Origin: Bathymodiolus brooksi
Taxonomy: Eukaryota; Mollusca; Bivalvia; Mytilida; Modiolidae
Assembly (NCBI GenBank): GCA_963680875.1
Contig: OY804575.1
Span: forward strand, 35,313,103 to 35,377,102
DNA length: 64,000 nt
Reading direction: 5' to 3'
Each line of letters opens with the position of its first letter. Positions within the stretch are counted from its first letter, which is position 1. Under the pieces are notes generated by a model. It was not told the DNA's origin and made no database searches. It was given only the letters and a program-made list of their open reading frames with translations. Positions 32,191-44,068 of the stretch are shown here, in pieces. Both the position numbers and the translations under genes were made by a program.

Positions 32191-33620
32191 CTCTTAAAAA
32201 AAATTATGGATCTGTATTCCTTACTCAGAACTATGAACTACAATTTAGTTTTAATGTGATCATTACAATAACATACAGCACATTGTAAATTATAAACAGC
32301 AATTCTCAATTTCCTTTTTTTTTCATAAAATATGTTGTGTCATACAACTATGACCAATATTCAATCCATCATGATCTTATGCTATTAGTAAATATTATAA
32401 CATACATTTGCACATTTTAATAATATATCAAATAATTTCAAACATCCTGTCAAAGTCTATTGTGGATATATAATAAACTAGAAGTTAATATAACCTGTGT
32501 CACAGATAAAATGTGTAATTAAGGTCTTATGACACCAAATTATGTAACAATCGCCATTGCTAAATTTCACACAAAAAAATCCAACATTTTACAAATATTA
32601 CAACTTGCAATTTGTCAGTTAATTTGTAATATGTATGATTGAAAATATTTTGTTATTCTAATGCCAGCATCATACGTAAATGTTTCTGAAAATTATAATT
32701 TACATTTTGCTTTTTATATAATATCTTTATTGCAATGTATATCTCTTTTTAAACTTGTATAAGAAATCTTCATGACGTACCTATGTTTTGGTTTATATAA
32801 AATATTCCTTTATCTTATGGGAATCATGAGGACATTGTGAGTCTTTCATAGAAGCAGTTTCATATATGAAATTTTGAAAGTTATGTCAGATTATTTATAA
32901 ATTTTAGAGTTTGTTTTGCTTTACACAAGCAGACAAACTGTTTTCAATGAAATTTTGAAACCCAAAAGAAATTGCAATTGAGATATTATTTGTTTGTTTT
33001 GATTGCAATTAAACATAGAATAATATCTTTTGATCATGTAGTGAATGTCACTTTATTTTAATATATTTTTGGGTAGTTTTTAGCAATTGAATTTCAGGTG
33101 TCTTCTATCTAATCCCACTTTTTAAAACTACCTATTCCCACTTACAAATAACTTGAAATTTTTGATTTTTTAAAGAATTTTTAAAAAGTAGGATTAGGTG
33201 GAATGAACGGAATTTCATTATATATTTTTTTATTCAGATGTCAATAAACTAAATATTTTTCTAGTAAACTGGTTTAATAAATTTCATGAAGAAAATTCAT
33301 TTACATAAATCAAACATTAAATATCTAAGGAGATATATGTTTCAGCTAATACAAAATAAGTCAAAATGATGAAAAGTAATCTAAATGTAATCAGAAAGTA
33401 ATCGTGATTGAGAGCTTATGTTGTACTGTTATAAAATGTACCGATTTTAAATAAAACCTTTTGATTTGATTTGATTTGAGGGTCAAAATGAATGTAATCG
33501 ATTACATTACGATTACTTGTTATATAAAAAAAAATGGCCAATTACAGATTACATCCGATTACATGATAAAATGCAATCAATTACAACTGATTACGATTAC
33601 AAATTACGATGACCCCATGT
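32191..33620. other. AT-rich, no gene; GATTAC-rich patch at the right
   Basis: Low-complexity AT-rich DNA to about 33360. From 33378 to 33612 many GATTAC/GTAATC words in both orientations appear (for example GTAATCGATTACATTACGAT) around a (GATTT)n tail at 33463-33478. Confidence 0.5.
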
Positions 33621-34045
33621 CTGCCAATCAGCATCAAGAACTGCCTGTGGCAGCCATGTTTGTTAAGAGATCGGGACTAAATGAGCAATCTTTATAGAGG
33701 GCCTTCCATAGATGTTTCCTACCAAGTTAGGTTCATTTGGTCAAGCGGTTTCAGAGTCGAAGAATTATTTAGGAATCGATCAATCAGCATCAAGAACTGC
33801 CTGTGGCGGCCAGGTTTGCTACGAATTGAGCCGAAAAGAACAATCTTTATAGAGGAACTTCCATATATGCTGCCTGCCAAGTTTCAATTCATTTGGCCAA
33901 GCGGTTTCAGAGATTTTTAGAAATTGACCAAGCAGAAACAATAACTGCCTATGGGTACTCGGTTTCAGGGGTGAAGATTATTTAGAAATCAACCAATCAG
34001 CAATAAGAATTGCCTATGGTGGCCATGTTTGTTAATGGATCAGGA
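33621..34045 (+). repeat. AGAGGCTC-family modules, fragment
   Basis: Three modules with AGAACTGCCTGTGGCAGCC, CTTCCATAGATGTTTCCTAC and a final GGCCATGTTTGTTAATGGAT. It stops where the GTAGCTAATTTTCATGG array starts. Confidence 0.65.
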
Positions 34046-35720
34046 CGAAATGTTTATTTTCATGGATAACACTTTGACACCTGTGTCATACATTGAACAG
34101 ATGTAAGGTAGCTTATTTTCATGGAAAACGTCATGACTCCTATCCCATGCAATGAAGAAATGGGAGGTAGCTACTTTTCATGGATCATGCAACGAAGGAA
34201 TGCGAGGTAGCTAATTTTCATGGGCAAACTTCTGATGTTTATGCTTATGTTTGAATGGTGCAAGGTAGTTTATTTTCATGGATAACACTTTGAAACCTGT
34301 GTCATACATTGAACAGATGTAAGGTAGCTTATTTTCATGGAACACCTCATGACTCCTATTCCATGCAATGAAGAAAGGTCAGGTAGCTAATTTTCATGGA
34401 CCATGCAACGAAGAAATGCGAGGTAGCTAATTTTCATGGGCACACTTCTGATGTTTATGTTTATGTTTGAATGGTGCAAGGTAGTTTTTTTTTTATAGAT
34501 AACACTTTGAAACCTGTGTCATACACTGAACAGATGTAAGGTAGCTTATTTTCATGGAACACTTCATGACTCCTATTCCATGCAATGAAGAAAGGTCAGG
34601 TAGCTAATGTTCATGGACCATGCAACGAAGGAATGCGAGGTAGCTAATTTTCATGGGCAAACTTCTGATGTTTATGCTTATGCTTGAATGGTGCAAGGTA
34701 GTTTTTTTTTATGGATAACACTTTGAAACCTGTGTCATACATTGAACAGATGTAAGGTAGCTTATTTTCATGGAACACTTCATGACTCATATTCCATGCA
34801 ATGAAGAAAGGTCAGGTAGCTAATTTTCATGGACCATGCAACGACGAAATGCGAGGTAGCTAATTTTCATGGGCACACTTCTGATGTTTATGCTTATGTT
34901 TGAATGGTGCAAGGTAGTTTATTTTCATGGATAACACTTTGAAACCTCTGTCATACATTGAAAAGATGTAAGGTAGCTTATTTTTATGGAAAACGTCATG
35001 ACTCCTATCCCATGCAACGAAGGAATGCGAGGTAGCTAATTTTCATGGGCACGCTTCTGATGCTTATGCTTATGTTTGAATGGTGCAAAGTATTTTATTT
35101 TCATGGATAACACTTTGAAACCTGTGTCATACATTGAACAGATGTAAGGTAGCTTATTTTCATGGAAAACGTCATGACTCCTATCCCATGAAATGAAGGA
35201 ATGTGAGGTAGCTAATTTTCATGGGCAAACTTCTGATGCTTATACTTATGCTTCAATGGTGCAAGGTAGTTTATTTTCATGGATAACACTTTGAAACCTG
35301 TGTCATACAATAAACAGATGTAAGGTAGCATATGTTCATGGAAAACTTCATGACTCCTATTCCATGCAATGAAGAAAGGTCGAGTAGCTAATTTTCATGG
35401 ACAAGCTTCAGATGCTTATGCTTATGTTTGAACAGTGCAAGGTAGTTTATTTTCATGGATAACACTTTGAAACCTCTGTCATACATTGAAAAGATGTAAG
35501 GTAGCTTATTTTTATGGAAAACGTCATGACTCCTATCCCATGCAACGAAGGAATGCGAGGTAGCTAATTTTCATGGGCACGCTTCTGATGCTTATGCTTA
35601 TGTTTGAACAGTGCAAGGTAGTTTATTTTCATGGATAACACTTTGAAGCCTGTCATACACTGGACAGATGCAAGGTAGCTTATATTCATGGAAAACTTCA
35701 CGACTTCTATCCCATGCAAT
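34046..35720 (+). repeat. Tandem array built on GGTAGCTAATTTTCATGG, period 216 then 176 bp
   Basis: The landmark GGATAACACTTTGA recurs near 34064, 34280, 34498, 34713, 34929, 35105, 35281, 35457 and 35632. The first four intervals are 215-218 bp and the last four 175-176 bp. The short unit lacks one ~40-bp subunit (ATGCAACGAAG...GGTAGCTAATTTTCATGG). Each unit is itself a set of 4-5 subunits separated by variants of the 18-bp core. Confidence 0.85.
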
Positions 35721-35789
35721 GAAGGAATTATGCTGACTACGAGTCAACTAGTCTTTGCCTTTATTCTTTTACGCCATGTGCCAATATAA

Positions 35790-35885
35790 ATTTTATAGTC
35801 TTTGGTTTGATCAGATCGTTGATCGAAACCACGATCTACCGCACATGATGCGAGTACTCTCAACTATTTCACCACAGGAGCGTTA
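35790..35885 (-). mobile_element. SINE tRNA-like head fragment (minus)
   Basis: On the minus strand it has TGGTGAAATAGTTGAGAGTA, a B-box-like GGTTTCGATCAACG and ATCAAACCAAAGACTAT, matching the order in the SINE at 29985. Confidence 0.55.
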
Positions 35886-36087
35886 TTGCTTGTTATAACT
35901 AAGCGTCTTATTTCTTTGGAATATATATACACATTTTTGGTGATTGATATATAGAAACTTGTTCATGGCATATAGATATTTTTTTTTAAAATATTATTAG
36001 ACTTGAATTTATTTATATTTTATATTGAAATAACTTATTTTCATCCAGATTTTGCTCCATGTAAACAAGGATTTACATATATATAGG

Positions 36088-36195
36088 GAGTGGATGTAGT
36101 CGAGTGGTCTAGGGCGCTGGACGTAAGGCTAAGCGAATGGTGCTGCAGTGTAACAATGGTGTGGGTTCAAATCCCGTCGAGGGAAGAACAAAAAT
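36088..36195 (+). mobile_element. tRNA-like SINE head (Leu/Ser-type tRNA origin)
   Basis: TAGTCGAGTGGTCTAGGGCG (A-box like) and TGTGGGTTCAAATCCCGTCG (B box) lie 80 bp apart with a long variable region, as in class II tRNAs. However, the 5' and 3' ends do not pair as an acceptor stem, so I call a SINE head rather than a tRNA gene. A (TA)n microsatellite follows at 36246-36272. Confidence 0.5.
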
Positions 36196-36462
36196 TTGAC
36201 AGCTCTAAAATCTAATTCTAACACTGTTTGGTTTAATTTTCAGACGTATATATATATATATATATATATAAATACTTGATGTAAATGAATGAATAATGAA
36301 TAGAGTTTGATATTCATTTCTGGGATAAATCTATCTAATTAAATAGATTTCCTCGCCTACATCCACCCCCCTTTTTTCGTTCAAAAATAATAATTACCAA
36401 AATCTATCAAAACATGGTAAAAGGGGAATAACTGGAATAGTATTTTTAATGTATTATCAAGG

Positions 36463-36550
36463 TAGCTAATTTTCATGGCTATCATTTGGAACACCTTTGT
36501 GGTTTACGAAAATCTAGTTCCGAACGTCAAAAGGTAGCTAATAATTATAG
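36463..36550 (+). repeat. Isolated GGTAGCTAATTTTCATGG copies
   Basis: AGGTAGCTAATTTTCATGGC and AAAGGTAGCTAATAATTATA flank a unique stretch. The following GGACACCGGGATATTTTT is similar to the reverse complement of 28240-28262. Confidence 0.6.
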
Positions 36551-37790
36551 GACACCGGGATATTTTTAGGCCATAGCCAGAAATGATGGGTACTTTGCTC
36601 ATTTGCATATCTAAGATGGCGACGCTGGGACGTCTGCAATTTTCATATGATCTATATAGAAGATATCATTCATAATTGCCTGTGTGTCATTTTCTGAACT
36701 TGAAAATGATACATTGAATCAAGCTGAATTAAATGAAATAAAAATTAATGAAAACAATTAAATATTCGAGGTTCCTGGACTAAATGAAAATCCGAGGCGA
36801 CGAACCCTTTTTTGGCCTTAAGAGTCTATGTAAAAATGTCTGAAATACATGAAACTGGTGGCGTGTGACACACAATTTAACAATGAATGACATTCAATGG
36901 CGACATATTTTCTGAAATTAATTTAGATTCCTCAATAATATTTGTAATTATATTAACTAACCTTATATTTATAGCTTCTAAACTCGGGGTTCCCACATTA
37001 AATATAATATGATCATTTTTGCATGATCGCGATATCAAAGACATGTCTAAAATTGTTACAAAACAAAAATATTTGAATTTTGACAGAATAAAAACTTTGC
37101 GGAAATAAACAATAACTTTTAATTTTCGAATCATTGACGGACACATTGAATTTCCGTACTATAGGCTATTTTTTGACAAATCTAATAAACGATCCATCAA
37201 GCTTGAAACTGCAGTCACGTGATCAAAATCTAATTTAAATATGATGAATATTTATGAGGAAAGTACCCTCAATTTCTGGATATGCAAATATCCCGGCAAT
37301 GATGGAAAAGCTGAAAAAACGAAGAATTGGTAAAAAAAATACCCCTTTCATCAACCAATCAGAAGACAGCATTCTGATATAAGGTGGAATTAACATATAT
37401 ATATACATATACAGATAACGTCTACACACCTTACAGTGGCTGTCAAAAGTCGTTGACAAATCCCTCCTTCATTTCCATATAGGCCTAGTTTTTATGCGAC
37501 CGCAAAAAAACCAAAAACATACAAAAACAAAAACAAAAACAAACAAACAAATAAACAAACAAAAATGTGATCGCATTATGCTATGGCACTGTAGTCATCG
37601 ATCTGTACTTCAATAAATGTAGTTTGATTGATATTGTGCATGGCTCATGTGTAATAGTTCTTTCATTAAATTGCATTTTAAATGAATACAAGTCATGTTT
37701 TCTCTGAAAAAAGAACTTGATTTACTGTAATAGCTGAGAAGCTTAACATTGATACTCATCATCAAGCCAAGTTAAATGATGTTGACATCC
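36551..37790. other. No gene supported
   Basis: Contains AAGATGGCGACG at about 36612 (a YY1/promoter-type word), an unrecognised 90-codon minus-strand frame (36877-37146) and an (AAAC)n tract near 37525-37565. Nothing can be assigned. Confidence 0.4.
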
Positions 37791-37799
37791 ACGTGTATT

Positions 37800-38740
37800 C
37801 AAAAGGAAAAAGTAAAGTAAAGTAAATTTTATTTTAAGTCGACACATATATACATTTAACAAATAACATGAACTAACTTAACTATTAAAACCGACTATAA
37901 CATATATACAAGCAAACATAACATTTGTTAAAACAGACAAGCACAGATAAATCAAATAGGATCACACAGAAATCAAGCATAAGCACACATTATGCAAATA
38001 AAATCACAATATTTCAAACAAAATCATAGTTATTTAAAGCAGGAAGACTATTCAGGCACGAGACAGCACGGCTTGAAATTTACTGGAATTGCAAAAACAT
38101 TTTCCATAATCTTGCTGTCTCATACCTGAAGGAGTTTTTACCTTACTTTGTTGTTCTCGGTTTGGGAATATCAGCTTAAATATCTATATACCTAAAATTA
38201 TATTATTTGTAATTGTTACAAAGTCTTGTTAAAACAGTGGACTTTTGATATGTATAATTTTGAAGGTTCCAAGGCAATTGCTTTCATACTCCAGGTTTTA
38301 AGGGAGAGTAATTTAGAAATTTGGAGTAGTGTTTCGTATGAGTTGTCTGAATTATTGTAGATAAACCGGAGATAACGATATATTTTTTTTTCAATTAAAA
38401 CAGATTGTTCAGTACAGAAGTGCCAGGTAAGCGAACAGTTACTAAAATTAGACATATAATAAATGAATGATAAATAGTAAGTTTGCCAAATCTGTCCAGA
38501 TGTTTTCCTATCCCTTTAAAACATTCAATGGCCTTTCAGCCTTAATCTTACAAATATTAGTAATTTGACTTTTTCGTCAGGATTGCCTGCATTTTATTAC
38601 CAGAAAACCAGTTAATTAATGCTTTACTATCCTCTTCTAAGGAAGCTATAACCTTTTCTAAAAATTTGTCTGATTTTTACAAGATGTTGTCATCTGCATA
38701 ATTATATAATTCACATTTGTTAACAAAGAAAAACAGATCA
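37800..38740 (-). pseudogene. Degraded LINE 3' part with (TTTAC)n tail
   Basis: Minus-strand frames give ELYNYADDNIL (RT catalytic YADD), SLEEDSKALINWFSGNKMQA then NPD and, after frameshifts, NFSNCSLTWHFC, LRFIYNNSDNSYETLLQ and SKLLSLKTW, all typical of the RT C-terminal region of a non-LTR element common in bivalves. The 3' end is a TTTACTTTACTTTAC tail at 37805-37825. Many frameshifts and stops show it is old. Confidence 0.7.
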
Positions 38741-39020
38741 AGGGACGCACAACACACGATACTCGACAGGAAGTAAAATAACCCACAGCGGAGCATAAAT
38801 ATTCAACGGGAGATAATCACCTGAATATTGAATGCAAAGCAGCCTGCAGGTAAGCAACTAAAAGTAAATCTGCTTTTATTGTGCATACACTTAAATTAAA
38901 TGGAGGTTTGAAATATGGCAGGTATCAACAGTTTGACTGACTCCTTTTCGACATTCTCGGGCCTTGTTTTTATGTTCAAAATTGTTTGCCTGTGGCTGGG
39001 GGGAAGTGCCGATGTTTCTC
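38741..39020. other. No gene recognised
   Basis: Spacer between the degraded LINE and the palindrome. Nothing supported. Confidence 0.4.
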
Positions 39021-39204
39021 CTTAAGCACAGGAGTCGGAAGTTCTATCAATAATAAGGTATAGGGGCACCTCGAAGATCGCTGGGAAACTATAATAGTCG
39101 GAAGTTCTATCAATAATAAGGTATAGGGGCACCTAGTTTCCCAGCGATCTTCGAGGTGCCCCTATACCTTATTATTGATAGAACTTCCGACTCCTGTGCC
39201 TTAA
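39021..39204. repeat. Snap-back palindrome with internal direct copy
   Basis: A ~70-bp arm (39021-39090, from CTTAAGCACAGGAGTCGG to CGCTGGGAAACT) is followed by a partial direct copy (39096-39134) and an almost perfect inverted copy (39135-39204). It sits exactly where the LINE frame ends. Confidence 0.9.
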
Positions 39205-42200
39205 GTCAAGAAAGCTAAGGTGTTATTTGCTTTTTTAGTGATGGCATCTACGTGGGTGTTCCAAGAGAGGTTTTTAGAGATGTTAAGGCCTAGGTATTTC
39301 GTAGAATTAACATGTTGGAGTATGTGTCCATGTATGGTGTAGTCATGGTGTAGTGGTTTATGTTTCTTAGTGATGGTCAATACTTCACATTTGTCTGGGT
39401 TGAACTGCATCTGCCACTGTTGTTCCCATTTGATTAAGTTGTCTAGGTCTTCTTGAAGTTGGGTACAGTCAGAGGTGGAACTGACCTTCCTATACATGAG
39501 GCAGTCGTCAGCGAGAAGACGGGTCTGAGATCTTGCGTAGCCTGGCATGTCGTTGATGTATACAAGGAAGAGCAAGGGGTCTAAGACCGTTCCTTGTGGA
39601 ACTCCAGATGCAACAGGATTTGTTGATGACGAATTTCCTTCCAGTGCAACAGTCTGGGTATGGTCTGACAAGAAATCCTGAATCGATGAGAGAGTGTTGT
39701 TTCGTACTCCATAATGATCTAGTTTCATTAATAGTCGGTTGTGGGGGACCTTATCAAAGGCCTTAGAGAAGTCCAGTAAGATACCGTCTATCTGGTCGCC
39801 AGAGTCAAGTGCCTTTGCTAAGTCATGGATAGTTAGGACTAGCTGTGTATCACATGATCTTCTCTTGCGGAAGCCATGTTGTTCGTCTGAGAGGATGTTG
39901 GTGTTTTCTAGGTGGGTAAGAACACTGCTGTGGATTATGTGTTCCATGATTTTACAACATATCGCTGTTAATGATATAGGCCTATAGTTGGAAGGTTGGC
40001 CTCTGTCTCCCTTTTTAGATACAGCTGTTTTCCAGTCAGATGGGATTTTACTCTGGTTAATGGATGCTTGGAATATAAACGTGAGTGCTGGTGTTATCTC
40101 TTTGGCTGTTTCCTTCAGTAGGCGGCCCAGGATACTGTCGGATCCCGTAGCTTTGTGTGGATTTAAGCTTGTCAAGAGTTTCATGACACCATTGTGGTGG
40201 ATTATAATAGGTGGTATCTCTGGTGTAGAGCTTACTCCCATGTCTGGCATGTTACTTAGATCTTCAGATGTAAAAACAGACGAGAACTGAGAGTTAAGTA
40301 TGTTGGCCTTGGTTGTACTGTCACTAAAGGTAAGTCCATTACGTTTCAGTGGTGCAACTCCACATCTATCATCCTTCTTGTTTTTGATATAATTCCAGAA
40401 GAGTTTTGGACTGGCTTCTTCGCTACATATTATGTTGTTAATATATGAGCTACATGTATATGCCTCCCTGCATTTCTTTTGGGCGAGTTTCTTTGTTGCA
40501 TTGTATGAGTTCCAGTCCCTTGTTTTGTGGGTGCGTTTTGCTTGATTGTATAGTTTTTGTTTCCGTCTTGACAGAGTATGCAAGTCTTTTGTAATCCAGG
40601 GTTGAGTTATTCTTGTGGAAGTTGTTTTCGATGGTATACATTCCTGCATTATATCAGTGCACTTGGTCTTGAAGTAATCCCACAGAGTGTTAATGTTGGT
40701 GTTAATTTTGAACTTTTCCAGTATGTTGTTTGACATTTCCTCTATCTTGCTTTTTAGTTTCTGTGTGTCAGCCTTTTTCCACGTGTATATTTTGCGTTTT
40801 ACTAGCTTTTGTCTTGATATTGCAATGTTGGAATCTACAAAGACTATTTCATGGTCACTGATGCCTGGTATTGCTTCGCATCTATTAATTAATGATGGTC
40901 GATTTGTAAAGAATACATCTAGCAGATTTTGGCCTCTTGTCGGGAAGTTGACAGATTGTATAAGACCTAAGTCTTCTTCTAGTGCTAGACAAATTTCGCT
41001 AATTTCTTTACGATACTGGTTGCTGGTTATAGTGTTCGAGGACCAATTGATATCATGTAAGTTCAGGTCTCCTCCTATCCAGATGATGGATTTTGTGTTC
41101 TTATGGCAAATGTCAGAGATGATGTTTGACAGGTCTTTAGAGTATTCAATGCTGCTATTAGGTGGTCTGTATGCAGATATCACAATGAGTGACTTGTTGG
41201 AATCACACTCAATTTTTCTGGCGATAATCTTACAGTCGCAATTAGTGACTGTTGTAATGTCAATGGGATTACTGTTGATATTTGACTTGATTGCAAGCAT
41301 GACACCTCTCAATCCATCTTTTCTGTCTTTACGGAATATTTTGTAATCGGATTCGTCTGATAAGATTTCGCTGTTGCATATAGACGGTTTAAGCCATGTT
41401 TCATTTCCACATATAATGTCTGGGTTACTAGAGTCTAAAAAGTTCCAGAAACTATGTTTTTTGGCATTAATGCTTTGAAAGTTAATGGTAGCAAATTGGA
41501 TGTTTCTGTTATGTGGAAACTTTGAGTGTTGGTTTGCCTGATGATTTGGACTAGATGTATACAATGGTGATCTCATATTGTCATTATCTAATGATGTATT
41601 GCTGAGTACTGACTGATTCCTTAGTGAATCGTAAATATTGTTACTCTCAACAATCACAGATTCAAATAGGCTGGTTGAAAAATTTGGTATGCCACATTGG
41701 CAACAAGTCCAAGATGCATTTGATGGTTCAAGAGCTTTATAAATAGTTGAATTCATACCCATACAATTTGCGTGATATCATAGATTACAGTTATCACATG
41801 CTACTGCACGTTGTCTCCAAGTGACAGCTTTGTTACAAGTTTGACAGGGGTATTTAGGAGTAGCTGGACCTGGGTTCAATGCAGTGTCTGATGATAATAA
41901 TATGAGTATATAACTCAGGTATAATAGATGGCTTGTATTACCTCTGGAAATAATATGGTCAAGTTGGCTTTTTAGTTTGACAAAGTTCGCTAAAATTTCA
42001 GGTAAGTACGTTTTATTCGATGTTGCTGTGTTTGACTTACAGTATACACTTTTGCTCAGGCAGATTAAGGTTTTATCTGCATGGTCTATTTGTACTTTTG
42101 TTGGAAAGTATAATGTGTAAAAGACCACAGACATCAGTGCTGTTATAGCATGTATTCGGTTGTTGTTGTTTTCCCGGAAACCGGAAGACATGATGGGGGT

Positions 42201-42248
42201 AGTGTAAGTGGTGAGATGGTGCGAAAATTCAGATTTCTGGGATTTCAC
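39201..42248 (-). pseudogene. Nearly complete LINE: PHD finger, AP endonuclease, RT (one stop, 3'-truncated)
   Basis: A single minus-strand frame runs from an ATG at 42248 to 39201, broken once by a TGA at about 41776. The N-terminal part is hydrophobic, then has LNPGP and a PHD-like zinc finger (CQTCNKAV, CDNCN, after the stop YHANC, then CCQCG). The endonuclease follows (ICGNETWL, GGDLNLHDINW, ISDHEIVF), then a linker (TQPWITKDLH) and the RT (NPHKATGSDS, DEQHGFRKRRSCDTQ, LDFSKAFDKVPHNRLL, SGVPQGTVLDPLLFL, RLLADDCLMYR, TKYLGLNIS). The stop falls where related fingers have Trp. The frame ends at NTLAFLT, where the palindrome begins, so the C-terminal ~150 residues and the 3' UTR are missing. 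Clade is CR1/L2-like. Confidence 0.88.
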
Positions 42249-42417
42249 AAAGTCTTTTTTTTTTTTAATAATCAGGTTAGTCAGGTGTAATTTTCCACAA
42301 TAAACAATGCTGACAAGTTCTAGGCAGATCAGATCAGTGGAATTTTAGATTCGTCCAGTTTTGTAAGAGCTACATGTACTAGGGAAGCCGTTCTATTGTG
42401 TCACATGACCGGTACTG
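42249..42417. other. LINE 5' flank
   Basis: T-run at 42257-42268, otherwise unique. Probably the LINE 5' UTR and a junction to the SINE at 42418. Confidence 0.35.
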
Positions 42418-43275
42418 ACTGTATACTTGATACAACTTTGTGTGATCAAGCTTGTCAGTTACTTATGGCAGACCAGTGATTTTCTGTGGGTACTCTTAAG
42501 TTTCTTCCATGCGGCCACCCATAAAACTGACTACCACAATTATATCAGCTGAATTATTGTTGGGTGAAGGTGCTAAACACTAGATACGATAACGTAACCC
42601 TCATTCCGCTTGTGCTCCAGTTAGGGTTACGAATCGGTCCCATTCAACATATGGGAGCAAATTAAAATTTTCGTTAAGTGAATATTTCAACTTTCTTTTT
42701 GCATATCTGGTCATAACTTATTATTCCCTACAATTTTTAAGTAATGGCGATACGAAATAAGTGTTACAATACCTGTTTCTACCTTCACGATCGATTTAGT
42801 ATTCAAAAATTGTTTCTTGTCCGCCATGGCACCTTACGTATACTCTCATGATGGGCGGAGCCTATCCATATATGGATCTGAATGCCAAATATGAAAAACG
42901 TTACTACGATTTGTTACTACAATTGATCCAAATAAGGATATCTCCAAAACGAGGCAAGTGCACGTGAAATAGCAACTTGTAAACAAAATGTCGGACAGAA
43001 AGAAGATTTCATGCATTCAAATGGATATAAGTCTACCATGGATTGATGCAGCGTTTACTTAACATCTCAAGGTTTACCTAAATATATTTATCTTTCACCC
43101 CCGTTAATTTTTCAAACCACTTACAACGGAATTAGGACAAAAAACCGCCCGGTGTGAATCACTCCGGGGGCTGCTCCCATACGTTGAATGGGACCGATTC
43201 GTAACCCTCGCTGGGAGCAAAAGCGGACTCAGGGTTACGTTATCGTATCTAGCTAAACACCAATAATCCTAAATA
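42418..43275 (+). mobile_element. SINE interrupted by a MULE-like MITE
   Basis: A diverged SINE body (TTGATACAACTTTGTGTGAT, CTGTGGGTACTCTTAAGTTT, AAACTGACTACCACAATTAT) runs to 42580 and its tail (AAACACCAATAATCC) resumes after 43260. The interrupting element lies between the two GCTAAACAC copies. Confidence 0.65.
42581..43251. mobile_element. 671-bp MITE, MULE-like, ~85-bp TIRs and 9-bp target duplication
   Basis: The ends are TAGATACGATAACGTAACCC and its complement GGGTTACGTTATCGTATCTA. Inner parts of the arms (ATTCGTAACCCT; TGCTCCCATA.GTTGAATGGG in complement) extend the inverted repeat to ~85 bp. It is flanked by a perfect 9-bp direct repeat, GCTAAACAC (42572-42580 and 43252-43260). A 9-bp duplication with long arms is characteristic of Mutator-like elements. 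There is no coding capacity. Confidence 0.8.
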
Positions 43276-43544
43276 CATCCAAATATATAAGAAAAGTGGA
43301 ATTGAATAACCTTTCAATTATTATGAGGAAAAAGGGAGTGCATGGAAATATGGCAAGAGGAAACAATCATTTATCCTAATGAAAAGGAGATACAGAACAT
43401 AACTGTTTTTTAGATGCAGCATGTTTGCTATAGATGCATTGCATTTAATTTCTGACAGTTGCCTCCCCTTTTGAGACTATTACTGTGGAATTTTGGGAAA
43501 TTATTTCTTTTACATGTACATATACATGTATGACAGATTAATGT
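43276..43544. other. No gene recognised
   Basis: Unique spacer between two SINEs. Confidence 0.35.
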
Positions 43545-43700
43545 CTCGAGTGAGGGGCTGTTATGGTCGTGATCGTATGGTAGTTGGATTTACAACTACC
43601 TGTGCAATCATTGCCTACATTGTATCACCACTAAAGTTGTGAGTTCAAATCCCATTCATGGTGAGGTGTACTTGATACAACATTATGTGATAATTCTATT
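43545..43700 (+). mobile_element. SINE head fragment
   Basis: GGTAGTTGGATTTACAACTA, AGTTGTGAGTTCAAATCCCA (B-box like) and GAGGTGTACTTGATACAACA, as in the copy at 12961. It lacks the tail. Confidence 0.6.
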
Positions 43701-44068
43701 CTTACTAGAATTTATCAATAACTCGTAATCCGATTGGATATCGTCACTTATTCTACGTCATTCGAAAGGAATTTATAAATCAATATTTCCGTTTGCCGGA
43801 CTACCTTTTTCCCTGGTCATTCCATGCGTATAGATCTACGAGCAATGATACTAAGGGGTTCTACTGGAAGGATCTGCCATCTTGAAAATGGGTGATTTTC
43901 AAAAAAATGAAGACTTTTCATTTTCAGAGAATAATTTGAATATTAAATGATATGAAAGAAAGGTAAATATCTTAAAACAAGCACAATGGTAACAGTTATC
44001 TTCATGCAAAAGTGTCGTGGAGATTGCTCTTCCGGTTAAAAAGTTATCCTCTAAAAACTGGCCAAATT

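Noticed and set aside
36090..36185. tRNA-Leu or tRNA-Ser gene
   Set aside because: The long variable region and B box fit, but the acceptor ends do not pair and the anticodon arm is poor. More likely a SINE head.
36877..37146. 90-codon minus-strand frame MCPSMIRKLK...
   Set aside because: No family recognised, no clear splice context, and composition compatible with AT-rich chance.
39739..41346. Plus-strand frames of 82-219 codons
   Set aside because: Antisense to the LINE reading frame, which has recognisable endonuclease and RT motifs.
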